This document shows, in pieces, positions 58,266 to 64,000 of a stretch of 64,000 nt of DNA. The stretch covers positions 53,662 through 117,661 of the forward strand of contig JAGHQL010000074.1 of NCBI GenBank assembly GCA_020080175.1, in the 5' to 3' direction. This stretch comes from Glutinoglossum americanum (Eukaryota > Ascomycota > Geoglossomycetes > Geoglossales > Geoglossaceae). Position 1 is the first letter of the stretch, and every line of letters begins with the position of its first letter. Made by a program: the position numbers and the translations under genes. A model generated the notes under the pieces. It was given only the letters and a program-made list of their open reading frames with translations, ran no database searches and had not been told where the DNA came from.

Positions 58266-58765
58266 ATATACTAATAGCCTTGAGGGGCCTACAGGTAGAG
58301 ACCTGCCCGGTTCCCTCTATAGACATGTATGGACCCTCTGCCCCCGATCATGCTTCTATTGGAAAGTTCTTATGATGCCTATGTAGTTCTCTCACCACTG
58401 GCCATACCTTCCGCTGCTACTCATACTCCTATGTAGAGTTCTTATAATGCTCGTACAGTTTCTTTGCCGCTGGCCATGCTTCTATATGAAGTTCCTATAA
58501 TGCCTATGCAGTTCTTTCGCCACTGGCCATACTCCCATGTGGAGTTTCTATGATATCTGTGCAGTTTCTTCGTTGCCAGCCGTACTCTCATATAGAGTTC
58601 CTTCATGACGTTATTGGTGAGGCCTTGCAGGCCCTATTTTTATATCATCAACTTAATGTATTACATATAAAGTAGTCCCCCCTATGCTCCACTAGCCTTC
58701 CTCAGAGCTAGCTCTCCTTTTCAGCTTGTTTGATAGCCCACCAAGTCCTTTCCTGACAGCCATCA
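58266..58765. mobile_element. repeat C, copy 2 (inverted relative to copy 1)
   Basis: Inverted match to 54985-55080 plus 55430-55770. Contains about five tandem units of about 53 bp (58,351-58,612) with words such as GTAGAGTTCTTATAATGC and CACTGGCCATACT. It carries no LTR insertion and so shows the uninterrupted form. It ends at AGCTTGTTTGATAGCCCACC. Confidence 0.65.
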
Positions 58766-60560
58766 TAATATTGCTTTGTAAGAGGATTACTTAAAGATAA
58801 TCAAGAATAAATTAATTGTTTTACAGAAGTAGTACTTTTTTCAATAGGTTTTATATTTCATATATTATTTATTATGACGTTATTATATGGTAATATAATG
58901 AATCCTTTAAATATATGGTTATTATTTTTTATTAAATTATGTGATGATTTTTTACATATATTAAATCATTGAACAGATCTTCCAGCTGATTTAAATGGTA
59001 ATTATAGTTTATATTTAATTGTATAAATTTTTATGGAGCATAATAATTCTCTTGTAAACCTTCATTTATCTCTTTCAGTTTATAATTAGAGTCATATTTT
59101 AAATAATATAAATAATATTAATAAATCAAATTATAATATAGTTTATAAAATAGAGTAATAAGATTTACAATATGCACAACTTAATACAGATTAAAAATGA
59201 TGCTTCAACACTATTATTTCTTCTATATCAGAATCATTAAGTACATGCTTTTTTTTACAAAATCTAGCAAGTACAGGTAAAATATTTCTTTATCAAACAC
59301 TATATCATTATTATTGTACTTTAGGAAAAACAGTTCTATGTGTTATTTTATTAGGTATTGCAACGTTGTTATTACTAGATAAAAGAACATCATATTTCCA
59401 TTTTAAAATTTTGCTTTCTGTAAATAAAGCATCAATTTGTATAGTTTCTAAAACTTCTATGTTAGTTAATCTTCTACTGAAAACAGTACTTATCATCTGA
59501 GATAAAATACCAATGTAATATAAATATTGCTTTGAAGCAATATATCATATGTTGTGTGATATCCATAATGATTCATCTTTATTTGATAAAGTACCAATTA
59601 TATTAGAAGGCAATTTTAAATAGATATTACCAGTTGTTCAAAATAGTAATCATACTGATATTATTACTGTTTATATTCAACAATCTTTTATATAGTCAAA
59701 ATTACAGTTACTGACATTACAACAGAATATGCGAATTTATATGAATGAAGTAAATTAGTAATATGCTACTTAGATATAGAATTTATTATATAATTCTAAA
59801 CTTTATAATCATATTTTTTTTCCAGATTCTATACTTCAATTCCAATTATTTGCAGCCTATTGCAATCATGTTTATTTAGTACAAAAACTCGCACAAGCAT
59901 ATATTACTTTATTTTTCTTCCAGAATTAAGTTATTTTTTTTATGCATAATAATACTATTACTGAATTTAATAATTATCTTTTAGAATATCTTTCTGGAAC
60001 TATATGGAAGTTTAACTCTATTAATTTTACTAATACAGATAATACAGATTTGCAAAATAATTAACATCCAATTGAATTTTTACAGAGTTTATATTCAGCT
60101 AACTTACTCTTTTTATATCTTCAATTAAAAGTTAAAGTACTTATAATTTTTTTACAAAACCTATATTCTATATAAGGTTTATATAACAGTACCTGTATGG
60201 TTATTATATATTTTAGACAGTATTGTATTAAAGCTTGCATACTTGGTGGATACTTTTATGATCAGTTATGATTGATTCTACATATTAAATTATTTATAAC
60301 AGAAGGTGAGTATCCTTTTATATTAATTTGTAAACAGTTTCCAATTTGTTTATACTTTACAATGACTGTTAATAAAGTACAAGGTCAATCATTAAATGTT
60401 ACAAATGTTGATTTATGATCTTCAGCTTTTACATATAGTCAATTATATGATGTATTATTAAGAGTTACTAATATTAATAGTTTTAGTATTTTATTTTCTA
60501 AAAATAGTAATAATAAAACTAATAATATTATATATTTTGAAGTTTTACTTTTATTATAAA

Positions 60561-60887
60561 TAAATTATATTTTATTACAGTCTTTTACAAAACTTTACAG
60601 TACTTTATAATTACTATATTTCTTTATATTTCTTTATATTTCTTTATTTTTTTTTATAATTATATAATTAATCATTATTTAAATCAATTATCTTCTTTTC
60701 TTCATCTCCTAGCTTATTTACTATTTTCAATAAAGTTTCATACATCAATTTATGCAATTTTGCAAGTTTACAAAACCGTTTTTTGAGTTACAGCTTTGTT
60801 TTCTTAATTGTAGTTCTGCAAGAAACTGTATTTTATTTTTTGGGTTCATTTTTGTTCATATCAAATGTAAGTATATTTGAATATTAA
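60561..60887. other. AT-rich tail of the Helitron region
   Basis: Extremely AT-rich, with three tandem TTTCTTTATA words near 60,620-60,645. No gene. Confidence 0.5.
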
Positions 60888-61415
60888 TTAGTATATATAA
60901 ATTATACTAATAAGGTACTTACTAGAGTATAAATTGCATCTCCTTCCTCTACTACTATAGTAGTAATTAGTACAGGATCCTAACATATATCTTTCTAATA
61001 CTATGCATTTCTCAAAAGGCCCTGATTCCCTAATACAAGAATTGTATAGTGTGGTACTGCAGTTGCCTCTAGTATAAGTTAGAAGAGCTTCATAGTTAGG
61101 CATCTTCTTTCATACAATAATTGCTCTCTCATGAAGTTTAATTTCTCAGTGCAGAGAGAGAGCTAACATTGTAACTAGCACATTAGAAGCCTTCTCAGAT
61201 AACTGTTCTGCTTGCATCACTAAGATGTCATGTTTCTTCTGGTCAGCCTCCTGTAGCATAAGCAGACCAGCAGATGAGGTTGTGAAGGCAAGAGCTATTT
61301 TATTGATTGCAGCAAATGGACGGAGGGGATAAGAGGAGAAGGAAGAGGAGAAAGCCTCAGGAATAGCAGTAGAAGTGCTGCTAGAGGGCAGCAAGGAGGT
61401 TGCATGGTTTGGCAT
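60888..61415 (-). pseudogene. remnant of a small Ser-rich/Cys-rich fungal protein gene
   Basis: Two minus-strand frames in order, 61146-61415 (Ser/Ala-rich start MPNHATSLLPSSS, then a helical stretch LQEADQKKHDILVMQAEQL) and 60888-61103 (YTRGNCST, SCIRESGPFEKCIVL, GSCTNYYYSSRGRRC). A stop separates them. The second part resembles a Cys-spaced motif of short fungal proteins (C...PFxxC...GSCxNC) with some Cys replaced by Tyr, as G-to-A RIP on TGY codons would give. The first part is GC-normal. Function is unknown. Confidence 0.4.
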
Positions 61416-63068
61416 TGTATTGCAGTTACTTAGATAGTTATACCGAAAGATTTTGTATGGTCAAGAGTATGTTTTACGGTTGCAAGTGTGCTGCAAGCTG
61501 TGTTTTTCGGCCGACCGACCACTTCGCTGCTCACCACAGTCACGTGACCTCGCAACACCTCGCTATGGCGAGGTGGCCCAATGCTAGTAGCATGTAATAA
61601 CTAATTCTAATACTACGTTGTACAAGCTATAGAAGGCCTTTTTGTTGGTTATGAGCGTGCGGAGTAGAGTATATTGTATATAGTCTGCTTATTCAATTGT
61701 ATGCTTTGGTTCTAATGTACAAGAAGGAGCTACCTCTCGCAGCTTTGTGGTAACCCCTGAGCCGACCCCCGAGTCTGGTGGTGACTTATGCCTTTTCCAC
61801 TTTAGGCAACTTGGCTACCCAATCTGGCAATAAGCGAGATTGCCTGGGGTTGCTAATCTCACAATATGCCTCAAATAGGCAATCCATAATGTTAACAAAT
61901 AGATGCCGACCATTCAATTCCAACACTTTTCTCAATAGTCATTCCGCTGCAACTGCCCGCTCATACTCATAACCAACATCAATTTATAGATGAAAAGGAG
62001 AGACTAACAATAACAAGACTTCCGCAGCCAAGCTGCCAAGTTGCCACTCAGCTTCAAAGAGTGTTAAAGAGCTTAAAGATGTGTCAAACAGTTATGGAGT
62101 TGCTTCCTTGCTTAGCTCAAACATCGAGCAATAAAGATAACAAAGAAATCAAAGGAGTGCTGCTCACGGATCCAGACTCCGTTTTCGCAGTACGCCAACA
62201 CTAAGACAACCATACCTAGGTAAATCTACAACAACAAACATGGTATTGGCAAAGTAGTGGGGAAGAAAAACACTTCCGGAAGGAATAGGGAAGTACTCGA
62301 AGAATATAGATACCGTGCTACCTGGTACGCATACCCGTACACTCTATGATACTCTTAATCGGAAAGAGGCGAGTGTATTGGCACAGCTACGAACAGGAAT
62401 GGCAAGGCTCAATTAATATTTACATCGGATTGGAGCAGTGGAATCAGATCGATGCACTTGTGGACGTGCGAGAGAGAGAGTCGAACACTTCCCCTTTCGG
62501 TGTACAAAGTGGATAGCATATCGAGCACAAATGCTACAAACAGATTCAAGAAGAGGCCGCCTTTCCTTCTATCTGGGGGGGGGGGGGAGCACCGCCCGAT
62601 CCTAAGTAGTGGACACCAAACATGGATGCAGTCCGAGCGACCACAAAATATGCCATAGCCACTGGCCGACTCGATGCGGAAATGGAGCAAACAATTGACA
62701 ACTTGCAACTACAACTTTCCTAAGCCCTCACAACCTTCTAACTCACACCACGCACCCTCGTACCACTAGCTGATCTTGCTTCAACCGCCAAATTTAGGGC
62801 GCTGAACACTTGAAGGAACGACCTCTAAGTGTAATTGCTACTAACCACCCACGAGATCTCGTTGAATAAGTCAATATTGGAAGCAGAAAACATGGGAGCA
62901 GGTGCCCGTAAGGGCTTCGGGAGGTCGTGGAAGCACCGGAGGAAGTGTCATTCTGTGCTATAGTACTAGTGCCCTTTAGGCTCAGTGCCACGGGCGTAGT
63001 AAATTCTCTCTCTCTTCCCCCTGGATAGACGAAAACCAGTCATCCCAACCTTGTCGCTTTGCGCGACC
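61416..63068. other. gene-poor region
   Basis: No supportable gene. A CACGTG-containing AGTCACGTGACC site lies near 61,540, and a run of 12 or more G near 62,575-62,587 in the plus strand. Frames at 62409-62708 (minus) and 62966-63364 (minus) lack features; the latter overlaps the better frame below. Confidence 0.4.
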
Positions 63069-64000
63069 TTAAGCCGATGTCGTGCTTGGAGCCCGAGCCC
63101 GCCTGTCCATTGTGATTTGAAATAAATCATGCCAGTCCACGTCACTTGTTTGGGTTTGGGATCTGTTGAAATAGGTGGTTTCTCCACGGCTGGAATCATA
63201 AGACATGTGGCTGAGAGGATCGTGACCTCTCGCATCACCACTGTGGTGTGGAACATGCCCAGAACCGTGAGAAGGATAGCCAAATCCGTTGGGGTAGCCA
63301 TTTTGACTAACTTCACTTGTAGGAAACGCCGCAATGGAGGAATCCACCATTGACGACATGGCAACCACTATGCGCTCATGATCTGCAATGCCCATGCCTT
63401 GTCTATGCGATCCCGAAGGATCCGAGCCAGTAAAACTCCTGCTGTCCCCGGCTCCGTCGTCGCTACTTAACCTCCTAGCATTCTTTCCCCTGGACACAGA
63501 GTCCGAACTAGGCCTCTGACCATTGGCATGCTCGGTTGGGCTAGACGTCATTACGTTCCTCGAAGAGCCATTTTGCAAAATCTTCGAGTCGCCGATGGAA
63601 CTCTTCTCTGACCCTGGAGCAGTCACTTTGTGAGATCCAGGATGTGGTATTTTGTGATGTGCATGGGAATGCGAGAGGTGGCTTGCACCGGTCGGGTTAC
63701 CTCGGCGGAGAGAACATTTTTGAAAGTGGCGCTTAAGTATGTACATCACTTCGTGAAAAAGTATCCGTGCAAAGCACACACATATAAGGACGGCCCCCAG
63801 TGTCTTCCTGGTGTTAGCAAAACACACACCATCGGGACAGGGTAGTTTTGAACTCACGCCTCAAGAGGTGTCTCTTTGTGGGACCGGAGGTTATGTGTTG
63901 CGGTTGGGACGCCGATCAATATCCGGTGTTAACAAATAGGCGTGGCCTAAATTGCGTGGCCCCTATTCACTGACACAGGGTCGCTGGCGGGGACTTAACA
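63069..64000 (-). CDS. hypothetical protein with one membrane segment, 5' end unresolved
   Basis: Minus-strand exon 63069-63807 joins an upstream exon ending at 63858 across a 50-nt intron with GTGAGT, GCTAAC and CAG. The join reads THNLRSHKETPLEA|KTLGAVLICVCFARILF. A hydrophobic segment (TLGAVLICVCFARILF) follows, then a basic patch and a His/Ser-rich, Gly-rich, probably disordered tail (SHLSHSHAHHK) ending DLFQITMDRRARAPS. A second optional donor (GAG|GTAACC near 63,702) could remove part of the tail. No ATG for the upstream exon is found before an in-frame stop, so another 5' exon, perhaps beyond the window, is needed. Family not recognised. Confidence 0.5.

Larger units (their letters stand above)
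54245..60560 (+). mobile_element. RIP-destroyed Helitron, split by nested insertions
   Basis: Translated pieces in order match a Helitron Rep-helicase. They are CFQVHGELYHIQGLL and LFFYDPTYIAQ (about 54,450-54,590), HTVYMLLHYVLFFPHDDYGW (about 54,900-54,960), then after an insertion LPSSYTSDNQYMQQLFQDS and SLFITFTANSTWDEIKQELL (56,610-56,760). Next come IKVIKYIHKYIYKG (about 57,330) and YLYQKFPTHYIYK (about 57,660). After a second insertion come CDDF and the Walker A remnant STGKIFLYQTL (about 59,265), ILPVVQNSNHTD, and PIF1-type VNKVQGQSLNV (about 60,370). Stops sit where CAA, CAG, CGA or TGG codons are expected, as RIP produces. The element is dead. Exact ends are not found; Helitrons have no TIRs. 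Confidence 0.85.

Noticed and set aside
62574-62590. Long G run as a possible regulatory or telomere-like element.
   Set aside because: A single homopolymer with no repeated telomere unit around it; more likely a low-complexity tract or sequence artefact.

Overview
The window is nuclear DNA of a filamentous ascomycete, most likely a Eurotiomycete. Genes are split by many short introns (about 50-110 nt) with GTAAGT-type donors, CTAAC/CTGAC-type branch sites and YAG acceptors. The gamma-tubulin, Tim9 and formaldehyde dehydrogenase proteins are of filamentous-fungal type. Repeats carry C-to-T and G-to-A changes typical of repeat-induced point mutation (RIP). The genus is not determined.

Layout. 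(1) 1-15.4 kb is a conserved housekeeping block: gamma-tubulin (partial), a secreted Ser/Thr-rich protein, a Sac7/Bag7-type RhoGAP, Tim9, S-(hydroxymethyl)glutathione dehydrogenase and a Pgc1-like GDPD phospholipase. (2) 15.8-22.7 kb is decaying accessory DNA: a frameshifted kinase, a predicted pseudokinase, a small Cys-containing protein and a broken DUF6914-like gene. (3) 22.8-38 kb holds a RING-containing SNF2 helicase flanked by direct repeats, a seven-exon NLR (DUF7708-like, NACHT, C2H2, ankyrin), an intact small kinase, and several copies of a RIP-marked repeat. (4) 38.4-43.1 kb is a patatin-NACHT-ankyrin NLR whose ankyrin region is interrupted by a tandem intron array. (5) 45.3-50.6 kb holds a divergent pair (PD-(D/E)XK-like protein and kinase-like protein) and a neprosin plus beta-propeller gene with a one-base frame break. 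(6) 52.3-61 kb is very AT-rich transposon DNA: a RIP-destroyed Helitron, three solo LTRs with target-site duplications, a Mutator-type MITE with a 9-bp duplication, and an inverted repeat with internal 53-bp tandem units. (7) A partial gene lies at the right edge.

Main finding. Between 38,695 and 39,846, inside the patatin NLR on the minus strand, an intron-like unit of 68-75 nt is repeated in tandem. Every unit has a GTAAGT donor, a CTGAC-type branch site and a CAG/TAG acceptor, and successive units are separated by exactly 3 nt. This gives 15 potential single-codon micro-exons, all phase 0 and none a stop. The triplets vary (CTT, GAA, CCT, TAT, TCT, AAT, CGA) while the introns around them stay nearly constant. 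The other ankyrin repeats of this protein have exactly seven residues between the ADxN-type end and the TPL/TAL/AAL start. Here the fixed exons supply six, so inclusion of exactly one micro-exon would restore normal spacing. The variable residue would sit directly before TPL on the exposed beta-hairpin. A mutually exclusive splicing cassette that diversifies an immune-type receptor is therefore possible. Removal of the whole array as one long intron is the null hypothesis. Exon joins for the NLRs, helicase, FDH, GDPD, Tim9 and gamma-tubulin were worked out by hand and their phases close correctly.
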